Below, one piece after another: positions 1 to 8,454 of a stretch of 64,000 nt of DNA. The stretch comes from Mesorhizobium sp. CA8 (GTDB taxonomy: Bacteria > Pseudomonadota > Alphaproteobacteria > Rhizobiales > Rhizobiaceae). Both the position numbers and the translations under genes were made by a program. Under the pieces are notes generated by a model. The model was not told the DNA's origin and did no database searches. It worked only from the letters and a program-made list of their open reading frames with translations. Position 1 is the first letter of the stretch. Every line of letters begins with the position of its first letter. The stretch covers positions 41,091-105,090 of the forward strand of contig NZ_JAIUHG010000025.1 of NCBI RefSeq assembly GCF_020164955.1, read 5' to 3'.

Positions 1-225
1 CTCGACGCGCGTCGCCAACTGGATGTTGTCTTCCCGCGCCTTGACCGCCATCTCGCGCACCGCCTCGAATTCTTCGCGCTGCACCACATCCATGGAATTC
101 AGCATGCGCTCGGCCTGCGCCCGGAACGCCGTCTCCACTTCGCGCCGCACGCCCTGCGCGGCACCCGCGGCATCGGTCATGATCTTTGCGAATTCGTCGA
201 GAATGCGGTTCGGTCCGGTCGCCAT
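1..225 (-). CDS. ubiK: UbiK-family (BMFP) ubiquinone biosynthesis accessory factor, 3' end cut off
   Basis: Only the first 75 residues are present, starting at the ATG complement at 223-225; the C-terminus lies beyond base 1. The N-terminus reads MATGPNRILDEFAKIMTDAA and continues as a charged amphipathic helix with an REEFEAVREMAVKAREDN stretch, typical of the BMFP/YqiC family. UbiK proteins are short coiled-coil factors that assist the ubiquinone-synthesis (Ubi) metabolon. The gene diverges from lgt across about 130 bases, an arrangement I recall from other Rhizobiales. Family assignment is fairly secure; function is by analogy with the enterobacterial protein. Confidence 0.8.
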   Translation of the reverse strand, partial: MATGPNRILDEFAKIMTDAAGAAQGVRREVETAFRAQAERMLNSMDVVQREEFEAVREMAVKAREDNIQLATRVE

Positions 226-357
226 GGCAGATCCTCGCTTTGTCGTTTTGACGTAGTGGCGCACGGCGCCGAATGCAAGCGAAGCCTTGCCTTGACCCCG
301 CCAAAACCCTGCCGCATGGTCCGCGCCCAATCGTGACCGTCACCGGGGACCTCCGTT

Positions 358-1212
358 TTGAGCGAATATTTCCTGCTGCCGCTGGCCTCCCTGCCCTTCC
401 CCAACATCGATCCGGTCATCGTCCATATCGGGCCGCTGGCGGTGCATTGGTATGGCGTCGGCTACATTATCGGCATCCTCTTTGCCTGGTGGTACGCCAA
501 GCGCCTCGTCACCAACCCGCGCCTCTGGCCGGACGGCAAGCTGCCGATGAAGCCCGAGGACCTCGACGACTTTATCGTCTGGGCGGCCATCGGCGTCGTG
601 CTGGGCGGACGCACCGGCTACGTGCTCTTCTACGACCTGCCTCGCTACATCGCGCATCCACTCGACATCTTCGCCGTCTGGCAAGGCGGCATGTCGTTCC
701 ATGGCGGCCTGCTTGGCGTCATCTTCGCCATGACGCTGTTTTCGCTCAGGCGCCGCATCCCCACCTGGACATTGTTCGATGTGGTGTCGGCTGGTGTGCC
801 TGTCGGACTCGGCCTCGTGCGTGTCGCCAACTTCATCAATTCGGAGCTTTGGGGTCGGCCGTCGGATGTGCCTTGGGCGATCGAATTCCCCAATGGCGGC
901 CCGTTCACCCGCCATCCCAGCCAGCTCTACGAGGCCTTGCTCGAAGGCCTCGTGCTCTTCCTGGTGCTGCGCCTCCTCACCCATTCGCGCCTGAAACTGA
1001 AGACGCCGCGCTTCGTCGGCGGGGCCTTCATCTGCGGCTACGGCCTGTCGCGCATTTTCGTCGAGTTCTTCCGCGAGCCCGACCAGCAGCTCGGGTATCT
1101 GCTTGGCACCAACTGGCTGACCATGGGCATGATCCTGTCCACGCCGATGGTGCTTGCCGGCATCTGGGCCATGGTCACTGCAAAACCGGCGGCCGAGCCG
1201 CGGGCGGCATGA
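358..1212 (+). CDS. lgt: Prolipoprotein diacylglyceryl transferase
   Basis: This integral inner-membrane enzyme moves diacylglycerol from phosphatidylglycerol to the lipobox cysteine of prolipoproteins, the first step of lipoprotein maturation. The 284-residue length is normal. Visible signatures are the HGG motif (about residues 115-117, SFHGGLLG) and the RVANFINSELWGRP segment (about 155-167), which matches the family's conserved Arg-Asn-Glu motif, plus about seven hydrophobic segments. The start is TTG, with GGGGAC about 8 bases upstream. Its stop overlaps the start of the next gene (ATGA), so the two are probably co-transcribed. Confidence 0.95.
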   Translation: MSEYFLLPLASLPFPNIDPVIVHIGPLAVHWYGVGYIIGILFAWWYAKRLVTNPRLWPDGKLPMKPEDLDDFIVWAAIGVVLGGRTGYVLFYDLPRYIAHPLDIFAVWQGGMSFHGGLLGVIFAMTLFSLRRRIPTWTLFDVVSAGVPVGLGLVRVANFINSELWGRPSDVPWAIEFPNGGPFTRHPSQLYEALLEGLVLFLVLRLLTHSRLKLKTPRFVGGAFICGYGLSRIFVEFFREPDQQLGYLLGTNWLTMGMILSTPMVLAGIWAMVTAKPAAEPRAA

Positions 1213-2276
1213 CCCGGCTGAAGGAGCGCATCATAGGCCTGATCGGCGCGGCGGGGCCGATCCCGGTCAGCGAATATATGGCGCTCTGCCTGTTCGATCC
1301 CGACGAGGGCTATTACACGACGCGCGAGCCCTTCGGCGCCGCCGGTGACTTCATCACCGCGCCCGAGATCAGCCAGATGTTCGGCGAGCTCGTCGCCGTC
1401 TGGCTCTACCAGGCCTGGCAGGGTGCCGGCCGGCCGTTGCCCGCGACCTTCGCCGAGATCGGTCCCGGCCGCGGCACCTTGATGAAGGACATGCTGCGCA
1501 CCTGGTCGCGGCTCGACCCGGCGCTCCTGGCCGGCGCCTCCTTTGCCATGATCGAGACCAGCCCGCGCCTGGCTGAGATCCAGAAGCAGACGCTTGCCGG
1601 CGAGAGCGCGCCGCTTGCCTGGCACCAGACCATCGACACGCTGCCGCGGCAGCCGCTCTTTATCGTCGGCAACGAATTGTTCGACGCTGTGCCGATCCGG
1701 CAGTTCGTCTATGTCGGCACGGGCTGGCGCGAGCGCGTTGTCGGCCTCGACGGCGCCGATGAACTGCACTTTTTCGCCGGCGCGGGGTCGGTCGACCCGG
1801 CACTGCTGCCGGCCGCCGCTGCCGATGCGCCGCAAGGCGCCATCGTCGAAGTGGCGCCTGCCCGTTCGGCGCTGATGTCGCAGATCGCCGAACGCATAGC
1901 CGGCCGGGGCGGCGCCGGCCTCTTCATCGACTACGGCTATCTGCAGGCAGGGATCGGCGACACTTTCCAGGCGCTGCGCCGACACCAGCGCGAGGACGTT
2001 TTGGCCAATCCGGGCGAAGCCGACCTAACCGCCCATGTCGACTTCGCCGCTCTTGCCGACGTGGCGCGCGCTCACGGTCTCAATGTGCAATTGTCGACCC
2101 AGGGCGAGTTCCTGCTCGGCATGGGCCTGCTCGAGCGCGCCGGCACGCTTGGCGCTCATGCCGATCCCGAGACACGTCAAGCCATCTCGGACGCGGTCGA
2201 ACGCCTGGGCGGCCCCGACGCGATGGGTGAACTGTTCAAGGTCGTAAAGATCCTGCCGGCGGCCAAAGCTGCCTGA
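1209..2276 (+). CDS. MidA/NDUFAF7-family class I SAM-dependent methyltransferase
   Basis: The 355-residue protein starts at the ATG overlapping the lgt stop; the same frame is open far upstream but that part is antisense noise inside lgt. An SAM-binding glycine motif FAEIGPGRGTLMKDML lies near residues 81-96, and GNELFDAVPIRQF near 150 is characteristic of the family. The eukaryotic homologue NDUFAF7 (MidA) methylates an arginine of a complex I subunit during assembly, so a role in complex I assembly is plausible but inferred. The lgt-midA-pgeF order is common in Rhizobiales as far as I recall. Confidence 0.88.
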   Translation: MTRLKERIIGLIGAAGPIPVSEYMALCLFDPDEGYYTTREPFGAAGDFITAPEISQMFGELVAVWLYQAWQGAGRPLPATFAEIGPGRGTLMKDMLRTWSRLDPALLAGASFAMIETSPRLAEIQKQTLAGESAPLAWHQTIDTLPRQPLFIVGNELFDAVPIRQFVYVGTGWRERVVGLDGADELHFFAGAGSVDPALLPAAAADAPQGAIVEVAPARSALMSQIAERIAGRGGAGLFIDYGYLQAGIGDTFQALRRHQREDVLANPGEADLTAHVDFAALADVARAHGLNVQLSTQGEFLLGMGLLERAGTLGAHADPETRQAISDAVERLGGPDAMGELFKVVKILPAAKAA

Positions 2277-2359
2277 GATCGCGGCCTTGCCGTCTGGTCT
2301 GCTTCGTTCTCCGAACTTCGCCTTGACGAGACCGCCCCGCACGGACGACAAACCCAACC

Positions 2360-3148
2360 ATGCTGAATCAGACCAGACCCGATCCAGTACGCTCGCCGCT
2401 GCTTGAAAAGGCGCCAGGCATGCGCCACGGCTATTTCACGCGCATCGGCGGCGTCTCCGACGGCATCTATCGGGGGCTCAACATCGGCACGGGCTCCAGC
2501 GACGATCAGATACTGGTCGCCGAGAACCGGCGGCGCGTTGCCGACTGGATGGGCGTGCCGGCGGATCATCTGTTGACCGCGCACCAGATCCATTCGCCGG
2601 ATGTCGTTGTCGCCAGGCAACCCTTCGCCGGTCCTCGCCCGAAAGCCGACGCCATCGTCACCGACCGTCCCGGCATCGCCATCGGCGCCTCGACCGCCGA
2701 TTGCGGGCCGGTTCTCTTCGCCGATGCCGAGGCGCGCGTCATCGGCGCCGCCCATGCGGGCTGGAAGGGCGCTTTCACCGGCGTGCTCGAAAACACCATC
2801 CTTGCCATGGAGGGCCTCGGCGCCCACCGCGACCGCATCATCGCCGTGCTTGGCCCCTCGATCGGCCCTGACAATTACGAGGTCGGGCCGGAATTCGTCG
2901 CCCGCTTTCTCGAGGCCGATGCAGGCAATCACCGCTATTTCAGCCCGTCGAAGACGACCGGCCACTCGATGTTCGACCTCAACCGATATACGATCGACCG
3001 GCTCCGCAAGGCCGGCGTGACCGCTGAAGGCCTTGGCCGCTGCACTTACGCGGAAGAAGAGCTTTTCTATTCCTACCGGCGCACCACACACCGCAAGGAA
3101 GCGGATTATGGGCGCCAGGTTTCAGCAATCGTTCTGGAGAAAGAGTAA
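2360..3148 (+). CDS. pgeF: Peptidoglycan editing factor PgeF (YfiH, laccase-domain family)
   Basis: The 262-residue protein carries the copper/zinc-type active-site motifs of the YfiH family: HQIHSP (His about 78), STADCGPVLFAD (Cys about 115) and AAHAGWKGAFTGV (His about 132). Family members prevent incorporation of wrong amino acids into the peptidoglycan stem, and some have polyphenol oxidase or purine nucleoside activity in vitro. It lies 83 bases after the methyltransferase, and its TAA shares one base with the ATG of the downstream M24-fold gene, indicating an operon. Confidence 0.92.
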   Translation: MLNQTRPDPVRSPLLEKAPGMRHGYFTRIGGVSDGIYRGLNIGTGSSDDQILVAENRRRVADWMGVPADHLLTAHQIHSPDVVVARQPFAGPRPKADAIVTDRPGIAIGASTADCGPVLFADAEARVIGAAHAGWKGAFTGVLENTILAMEGLGAHRDRIIAVLGPSIGPDNYEVGPEFVARFLEADAGNHRYFSPSKTTGHSMFDLNRYTIDRLRKAGVTAEGLGRCTYAEEELFYSYRRTTHRKEADYGRQVSAIVLEKE

Positions 3149-4299
3149 TGGCGCTGCATTTCGAACGTTCGGAATTCGACGCGCGGCGCGACCGGCTGCT
3201 GATCGAAATGGCCGAGAAGAAGCTCGACGCCGTGCTCCTGTTCGCGCAGGAGAGCATGTACTGGCTGACCGGCTATGACACTTTCGGCTTCTGCTTTTTC
3301 CAGTGCCTGGTAGTGAAGGCCGACGGCTCGATGGTGCTGCTCACCCGTTCGGCCGATCTCAGGCAGGCGCGCCACACCTCGACCATCGAAAACATCGTGC
3401 TGTGGACCGACCGTCAGGGCGCCAATCCGGCGATCGACCTGCGCAACCTGCTCAACGATCTCGATCTGCTCGGCGCCCGCATCGGGGTGGAATACGACAC
3501 CCATGGCCTGACCGCCTATAACGGCCGCCGTCTGGACGAGCAGTTGCAGACCTTCGGCCAAATCGCCGATGCTTCCGGTATCGTCGGCCGGCTGCGCCTG
3601 TTCAAGAGCCCGGCGGAGATCGCCAAGGCGGAAAAGGCAGCCAATCTATCCGACGACGCGCTGGACGCGGCGCTACCGCTGATCAAGCAAGGCGGCGACG
3701 AAGGGCTCATCCTTGCCGCCATGCAGGGCGCGGTCTTTGCCGGCGGCGGCGACTACCCCGCCAATGAGTATATCATCGGCTCCGGCGCCGACGCCTTGCT
3801 CTGCCGCTACAAGGCAGGCCGCCGCAAGCTCACCAAGAACGACCAGCTGACGCTCGAATGGGCCGGCGTCTTCCACCACTATCATGCCCCGATGATGCGC
3901 ACCGTTCTGACCGGCAAGGTGTCGAAACGTCACCAGGAATTGTTCGACGCTTCCCGTGCCGCCCTGCTCGCTGTCGAAAAGGCGATGACGCCGGGCAACA
4001 CTTTCGGCGACGTCTTCGATGCGCACGCCCGCACCCTCGAAGCGCACAACCTGACCAAGCACCGGCTGAACGCCTGCGGCTATTCGGTCGGCGCCCGATT
4101 CACGCCGTCCTGGATGGACATGCCGATGTTCTACCAGGGCAATCCGGAGCCGATCGCACCCAATATGACGTTGTTTGCGCATATGATCATCATGGACTCC
4201 GAGACCGAGACCGCGATGACCCTTGGCCGCACCTACCTCACCACGGAATCGGGGCCGAAGCCGCTGTCGCGCCATGATCTCGACTTGATCGTGCAGTGA
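3148..4299 (+). CDS. M24 (pita-bread) fold hydrolase, Xaa-Pro peptidase-like, without canonical metal ligands
   Basis: The 383-residue protein has a creatinase/prolidase-type N-terminal domain (about 1-150, with YWLTGYDTFGF) and a C-terminal pita-bread domain. At the places where M24 metallopeptidases carry their metal ligands the residues differ: LTLEWAGVFHHYHAPMMRT replaces the two-aspartate block, NACGYSVGA replaces GHGxG, and LFAHMIIMD replaces the TxEPG glutamate block. It is therefore probably not a classical metallo-aminopeptidase. It may be a creatinase- or ectoine-hydrolase-like amidohydrolase. It overlaps pgeF by one base. The substrate is unknown. Confidence 0.8.
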   Translation: MALHFERSEFDARRDRLLIEMAEKKLDAVLLFAQESMYWLTGYDTFGFCFFQCLVVKADGSMVLLTRSADLRQARHTSTIENIVLWTDRQGANPAIDLRNLLNDLDLLGARIGVEYDTHGLTAYNGRRLDEQLQTFGQIADASGIVGRLRLFKSPAEIAKAEKAANLSDDALDAALPLIKQGGDEGLILAAMQGAVFAGGGDYPANEYIIGSGADALLCRYKAGRRKLTKNDQLTLEWAGVFHHYHAPMMRTVLTGKVSKRHQELFDASRAALLAVEKAMTPGNTFGDVFDAHARTLEAHNLTKHRLNACGYSVGARFTPSWMDMPMFYQGNPEPIAPNMTLFAHMIIMDSETETAMTLGRTYLTTESGPKPLSRHDLDLIVQ

Positions 4300-4354
4300 A
4301 TCCATAATGGTTGGTTCGCGCGGGGGCGTTCGCCAACAGGGAGTTTTCAGGCAA

Positions 4355-4981
4355 ATGAGACGATCGCAGGTGACGACCGTGTCATTGCTTGCGGTGTTGG
4401 CGCTTGGCGCCTGCACCAACGCCAAGGACGTCCTGGAACCTTCGGCGATCACCCCGCCAGCGAGCTCGGCCCAGTCTTCGGCCACCCCGCAAAGCACATC
4501 GACAACGGCCACATCTGCGACCACGACCGCGCCTGCTCCTTCGCCCGCGCCTTCCATCACAGCGTCACCCGCGACACGCGCAACGCCGGCGCAAACCGCC
4601 GCCCTCGCCAAGACGCGGCTGCAGGTGGCGCCGATCGTCGGCGCATCGGTGGACGCGGCGGCACCGTTGACGGCGGAACTGCAGAGCCGTGCCAAACAGC
4701 GTGGCCTGACGCTTGTCGGCAGCACGGACCAGACGGCGACGCATGTGCTGAAGGGCTATTTTTCGACCATGTCCGAGGGCAAGGACACGACCGTCATCTA
4801 TGTCTGGGATATTTACGACCCGTCCGGCAATCGCCTGCACCGCATCAATGGTCAGCAGAAGGCGCCTGCCGTCGGCAGCGGCGAAGGCTGGCCCACGGTG
4901 GCGCCCGCCACCATGCAGGCGATCGCCGATCAGACGATCGACCAGTTCGCTACCTGGCTCGGCAGCGGCGGCGCCGGTTGA
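4355..4981 (+). CDS. Putative lipoprotein of unknown function
   Basis: The 208-residue protein starts at an ATG giving MRRSQVTTVSLLAVLALGAC; the last four residues form a lipobox (LGAC), so it should be lipidated and anchored in the envelope. Residues about 25-75 are a Ser/Thr/Pro/Ala-rich linker. The remaining 130 residues form a small soluble domain with a GLTLVGSTDQTATHVLKGYF segment and YVWDIYDPSGNRLHRINGQQ. An earlier in-frame ATG at 4307 would hide the signal peptide and was not chosen. I do not recognise a named function. Confidence 0.8.
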   Translation: MRRSQVTTVSLLAVLALGACTNAKDVLEPSAITPPASSAQSSATPQSTSTTATSATTTAPAPSPAPSITASPATRATPAQTAALAKTRLQVAPIVGASVDAAAPLTAELQSRAKQRGLTLVGSTDQTATHVLKGYFSTMSEGKDTTVIYVWDIYDPSGNRLHRINGQQKAPAVGSGEGWPTVAPATMQAIADQTIDQFATWLGSGGAG

Positions 4982-5076
4982 CCGGACCGGCCGAGCTGTT
5001 GCCGGCCAGACTGTTGCCGGCTTGCGATGTCTTCGGTGTTTGTTGCGGCCACCGGAAGGATTCCCCACAACGAGGC

Positions 5077-5104
5077 TTGCAATACCGGCGCGGGCCGCTA
5101 AAAG
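5077..5104 (+). promoter_or_regulatory. Possible housekeeping promoter upstream of prs
   Basis: TTGCAA (5077-5082) and TAAAAG (5099-5104) are separated by 16 bases, about 60 bases upstream of the prs start. This resembles an alphaproteobacterial sigma-70 promoter but was found by eye only. Confidence 0.35.
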
Positions 5105-5164
5105 CCCGCATAAAAGGCGAATGAGAGTCTCTCCGGCCTCTCCATCCTTCACCAGGAACGGTGC

Positions 5165-6100
5165 ATGAAGCTTTTCGCGGGCAATTCCAACCGGGTGCTG
5201 GCCGAGGCGGTCGCTCGCTATCTCAACGTCCCGCTGGGGAAGGCCAGCGTCAGGCGCTTCGCCGACCAGGAAATCTTCGTCGAGATCCAGGAAAACGTGC
5301 GCGGCGAGGATGTCTTCATCCTGCAGTCGACCTCTTATCCGACCAACGATCATCTGATGGAACTGCTCATCATGATGGACGCCTTCATGCGCTCCTCGGC
5401 GCGGCGCATCACGGCGGTCATCCCCTATTTCGGCTATGCAAGGCAGGACCGCCGCGCCTCGGGGCGCACGCCGATCTCGGCCAAGCTGGTCGCCAACATG
5501 ATCACCCGCGCCGGCGCCGACCGCGTGCTGACGCTCGACCTGCATGCGGGCCAGATCCAGGGTTTCTTCGATATCCCGACCGACAATCTGTTCTCGGTGC
5601 CGGTGATGGCCCGCGACGTGAAGGCCAAGTACAAGCAGCTCGGCAACGTCGTGGTCGTGTCGCCCGACATCGGCGGCGTTGTGCGGGCGCGTGCTTTGGC
5701 CAAACGCTTCGACGCGCAGCTCGCCATCGTCGATAAGCGCCGCGAGCGTCCCGGTGAATCGGAAGTCATGAACATCATCGGCGCGGTCGCCGGCAAGGAC
5801 TGCCTCCTGATCGACGACATCGTCGATTCCGGCGGTACGCTTTGCAACGCGGCCGACGCGCTGCTGGCCAATGGCGCGACCTCCGTCACCGCCTACATTA
5901 CCCATGGCGTGCTCTCCGGCGGCGCCGTCGCACGCATCGCCGGCTCGAAGCTGCAGGAACTGGTGATCACCGATTCCATTCAGCCGACCCAGGGCGTGCT
6001 CGACGCCCCGAACATCCGCGTCATTTCGATCGCCGACCTGATGGGCGAGGCGATCTCGCGCACGGCGACGGAAGAATCTGTCTCGAGCCTGTTCGATTAG
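5165..6100 (+). CDS. prs: Ribose-phosphate pyrophosphokinase (PRPP synthase)
   Basis: This cytosolic enzyme makes PRPP from ribose 5-phosphate and ATP for purine, pyrimidine, histidine, tryptophan and NAD synthesis. The 311-residue length is standard. Visible motifs are the N-terminal MKLFAGNSNRVLAEAVARYL, PYFGYARQDRR (ATP binding), TLDLHAGQIQGFFDIP (flexible loop), VDKRR and the PRPP-binding LIDDIVDSGGTLCNAA. The 183-base stretch before it holds a candidate promoter. Its 3' end overlaps the convergent AraC gene by four bases. Confidence 0.97.
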   Translation: MKLFAGNSNRVLAEAVARYLNVPLGKASVRRFADQEIFVEIQENVRGEDVFILQSTSYPTNDHLMELLIMMDAFMRSSARRITAVIPYFGYARQDRRASGRTPISAKLVANMITRAGADRVLTLDLHAGQIQGFFDIPTDNLFSVPVMARDVKAKYKQLGNVVVVSPDIGGVVRARALAKRFDAQLAIVDKRRERPGESEVMNIIGAVAGKDCLLIDDIVDSGGTLCNAADALLANGATSVTAYITHGVLSGGAVARIAGSKLQELVITDSIQPTQGVLDAPNIRVISIADLMGEAISRTATEESVSSLFD

Positions 6101-6981
6101 GCTATTGCGCTGCTGGCCTGGGCCGGCCCGGTCAGCCGTTTCGTCCCCTCGCCTGCATCGCGCGCGCCGCGCATATAGCCGCGCGGCGAAGCGCCGAGCA
6201 TGCGCTTGAACATGGTGATGAAGGCCGGCACGCTGTCATAGCCGAGATCGAGCGCCACCCTGGTGATCGGCTCGCCGTCGGCGAGCCTCGGCAGCGCCGC
6301 GAACAGGCAGGCCTGCTGGCGCCAGGTCGAGAGCGACAGCCCGGTCTGGCGGTGAAAGGCGCGGGTGAACGACCGCCGGCTCATGCCCGCCGCATCCGCC
6401 CATCCGTCGATCGTCGCATGCGGCGAAGGGGCCGCCACGAAGCGCCGGCAAAGCGCCGCGAGCTTCGGATCGGACGGGAAAGGCAGGCCGAGCGGCCGTT
6501 CCGGAAGGTTCGGGATCTCGTGCAGCAGCAGTCCCATGACGAGCGCCGCCCGCCCTTCGAGCTCGCCGCCCTGCGGCAGCTTCTCCGATTCCACGATCAG
6601 GCTGTGCATCAGATCGGTGATGCCGACGACGCGTAAGCCTTGCGGCAGGCCGGCAATGGCGTCCGGCATGACATAGACCGAACGCATCGAGACGTCGCCC
6701 AGCATCTCGACCGAATGCTCGGTGCCGGCCGGTATCCACATCGCATGGTCGGGCGGCACCATCCAGCGTCCGTGCCTGGTCGTCACAAGGACCACGCCGA
6801 CCAGCGCGTGCAGAAGCTGACTGCGGCTGTGGCGGTGCTGCGGCACGTGGTAGCCGTCCGGATATTCGGTTGGCAGCGCAACCGCCGGCCCGACGGCCTG
6901 TTCCAGCCATTGCCGGCGGCTTTCATGCAGCCGGCCGAGCTCGGCGGCATCGCCTCTGAATATCTCCCGGCTATTCGGCAT
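6097..6981 (-). CDS. AraC-family transcriptional regulator with N-terminal cupin
   Basis: The N-terminal half has a cupin-like ligand domain (HRHSRSQLLHALVGVV, WMVPPDHAMWIPAGTEH), and the C-terminal 100 residues contain the two helix-turn-helix motifs of AraC (MSRRSFTRAFHRQTGLSLS and ITRVALDLGYDSVPAFITMF). I chose the ATG at 6979-6981; a GTG at 7018-7020 would add 13 residues. It is divergent from the Fsr-type MFS exporter gene, which it probably controls. AraC-cupin regulators of this kind commonly govern adjacent efflux genes. Its end overlaps the prs stop tail to tail by four bases. Confidence 0.9.
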   Translation of the reverse strand: MPNSREIFRGDAAELGRLHESRRQWLEQAVGPAVALPTEYPDGYHVPQHRHSRSQLLHALVGVVLVTTRHGRWMVPPDHAMWIPAGTEHSVEMLGDVSMRSVYVMPDAIAGLPQGLRVVGITDLMHSLIVESEKLPQGGELEGRAALVMGLLLHEIPNLPERPLGLPFPSDPKLAALCRRFVAAPSPHATIDGWADAAGMSRRSFTRAFHRQTGLSLSTWRQQACLFAALPRLADGEPITRVALDLGYDSVPAFITMFKRMLGASPRGYMRGARDAGEGTKRLTGPAQASSAIA

Positions 6982-7072
6982 CGGATGTGGCCCACTTGCG
7001 AAACTATTGGACCAAACCACGAAAGAAGTCGCTTGGCAACGGGCTTATAAGGCCGGCTGCGGTTCGCCGCCT

Positions 7073-7123
7073 AGAGCATGATCCCGAAAAGTGGGAACCG
7101 GTTTTCGGACAAGATCATGCTCC
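7073..7123. repeat. Rhizobial nested-palindrome intergenic repeat, copy 1
   Basis: Outer arms AGAGCATGATC and GATCATGCTCC enclose an inner hairpin CCGAAAA...TTTTCGG. Almost the same sequence recurs at 62163-62213, and a diverged reverse-orientation copy lies at 11666-11716. This short element is widespread between genes in Mesorhizobium and Rhizobium genomes. Here it sits in the AraC/MFS divergent promoter region, just before the MFS ribosome binding site. Confidence 0.85.
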
Positions 7124-7145
7124 AACAAGACTACGGAGCATTGCC

Positions 7146-8375
7146 TTGACCGATACGACCGCCACCTCCGTCGCCGCACCGGCGCCGGCAAGCAACATCT
7201 CGGCGCAAGCGACGGCCTTCACCGTCATTCTTGCGGTGAGCTTCTGCCACTGCGTCAACGACATCATGCAGTCGCTACTTTCGGCGATCTATCCGCTGCT
7301 CAAGGACAATTATGGTCTCGATTTCTGGCAGATCGGCCTTCTGACCTTCACCTTCCAGGTGACGGCATCGCTGCTGCAGCCGGTCATCGGCATGATCACC
7401 GACAAGAAGCCGATGCCATACTCCTTGCCCTGGGGCATGGCCTCCTCGCTGGTCGGCCTGGTGGTGCTCGCGCATGCCGGCCATTACTGGCTGCTTTTGA
7501 TCGGCGCCTCGCTGATCGGCATCGGCTCGGCGATCTTCCATCCGGAATCCTCGCGTATCGCGCGCTTCGCCTCGGGCGGCCGGTTCGGCCTGGCGCAATC
7601 TCTGTTCCAGGTAGGCGGCAATTTCGGCCAGGCGATGGGACCGCTGCTCGCCGCCTTCATCGTCGTGCCGTTCGGCCAGACGAGCATTTCCTGGTTCGCC
7701 GTCGGCTCGCTGATCGGCATCGTCGTCTTATGGCAAGTCGGCGGCTGGTACAGCCGGCTGCGCGCCTCTATGGCCACCCGCAGGCAGGCTGCCCATGTCT
7801 CGCCCTTTGCGCGCAAGAAGGTCATGTGGGCGCTGGCCGTGCTGACGCTGCTGGTGCTGACCAAGAACGCCTATATCGCCTCGCTCTCAAGCTACTACAC
7901 CTTCTACGCCATGCATAAGTTCGGCGTTTCGGTGCAGATGAGCCAGGTTATGCTGTTCCTGTTCCTCGGTGCCTCGGCGCTGGGCATCCTGCTCGGCGGC
8001 CCGTTCGGCGACCGCTATGGACAGAAGGCGATGATCTGGTTCTCGATCGTCGGCGTGCTGCCCTTCACGCTGGCGCTGCCTTACGCCAATCTGGAATGGA
8101 CGATGGTGCTCACCGTGCTGATCGGCCTGATCCTGTCGTCGGCCTTCTCCAACATCGTCGTCTTCGCGCAGGAGCTGGTTCCCGGCCGCGTCGGCATGAT
8201 CGCCGGCATCTTCTTCGGCTTCGCCTTCGGCATGGGCGGCATCGCCGCCGCGGTGCTCGGTGTCGTCGCCGACATGAAGGGCATCGACTTCGTTTACCAG
8301 ATTTGCTCGTACCTGCCCTTCCTCGGTCTCCTGACGCTGTTCCTCCCCAACATGAGGGAAGCGCGAAAGGCCTGA
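7146..8375 (+). CDS. MFS exporter, fosmidomycin-resistance (Fsr)-like
   Basis: The 409-residue, roughly twelve-helix major facilitator protein reads FCHCVNDIMQSLLSAIYPLL near its start and GIGSAIFHPESSRIARFASG near helix 4-5, both typical of the Fsr group of drug exporters. The start chosen is TTG at 7146 with GGAG about 8 bases upstream; the frame is open further upstream, but that part would translate the intergenic repeat. It is divergent from an AraC regulator. The exported compound is unknown. Confidence 0.88.
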   Translation: MTDTTATSVAAPAPASNISAQATAFTVILAVSFCHCVNDIMQSLLSAIYPLLKDNYGLDFWQIGLLTFTFQVTASLLQPVIGMITDKKPMPYSLPWGMASSLVGLVVLAHAGHYWLLLIGASLIGIGSAIFHPESSRIARFASGGRFGLAQSLFQVGGNFGQAMGPLLAAFIVVPFGQTSISWFAVGSLIGIVVLWQVGGWYSRLRASMATRRQAAHVSPFARKKVMWALAVLTLLVLTKNAYIASLSSYYTFYAMHKFGVSVQMSQVMLFLFLGASALGILLGGPFGDRYGQKAMIWFSIVGVLPFTLALPYANLEWTMVLTVLIGLILSSAFSNIVVFAQELVPGRVGMIAGIFFGFAFGMGGIAAAVLGVVADMKGIDFVYQICSYLPFLGLLTLFLPNMREARKA

Positions 8376-8408
8376 TTGCCCGGCCACTTCGAACGGTTTT
8401 CAAAGATC

Positions 8409-8437
8409 AAAGCACCCGCCGCTTGGCGGGTGCTTTC
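8409..8437. terminator. Bidirectional terminator between the MFS exporter and the chloroperoxidase gene
   Basis: AAAGCACCCGCC and GGCGGGTGCTTT form a strong hairpin with a short loop between two convergent genes; the symmetrical A/T flanks allow it to work on both strands. Confidence 0.8.
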
Positions 8438-8454
8438 GTGTTTGGCGGCCAGCC

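Noticed and set aside
273..1208. Long plus-strand open frame running into the methyltransferase gene
   Set aside because: It lies out of frame inside lgt and has no family features; the methyltransferase starts at 1209.
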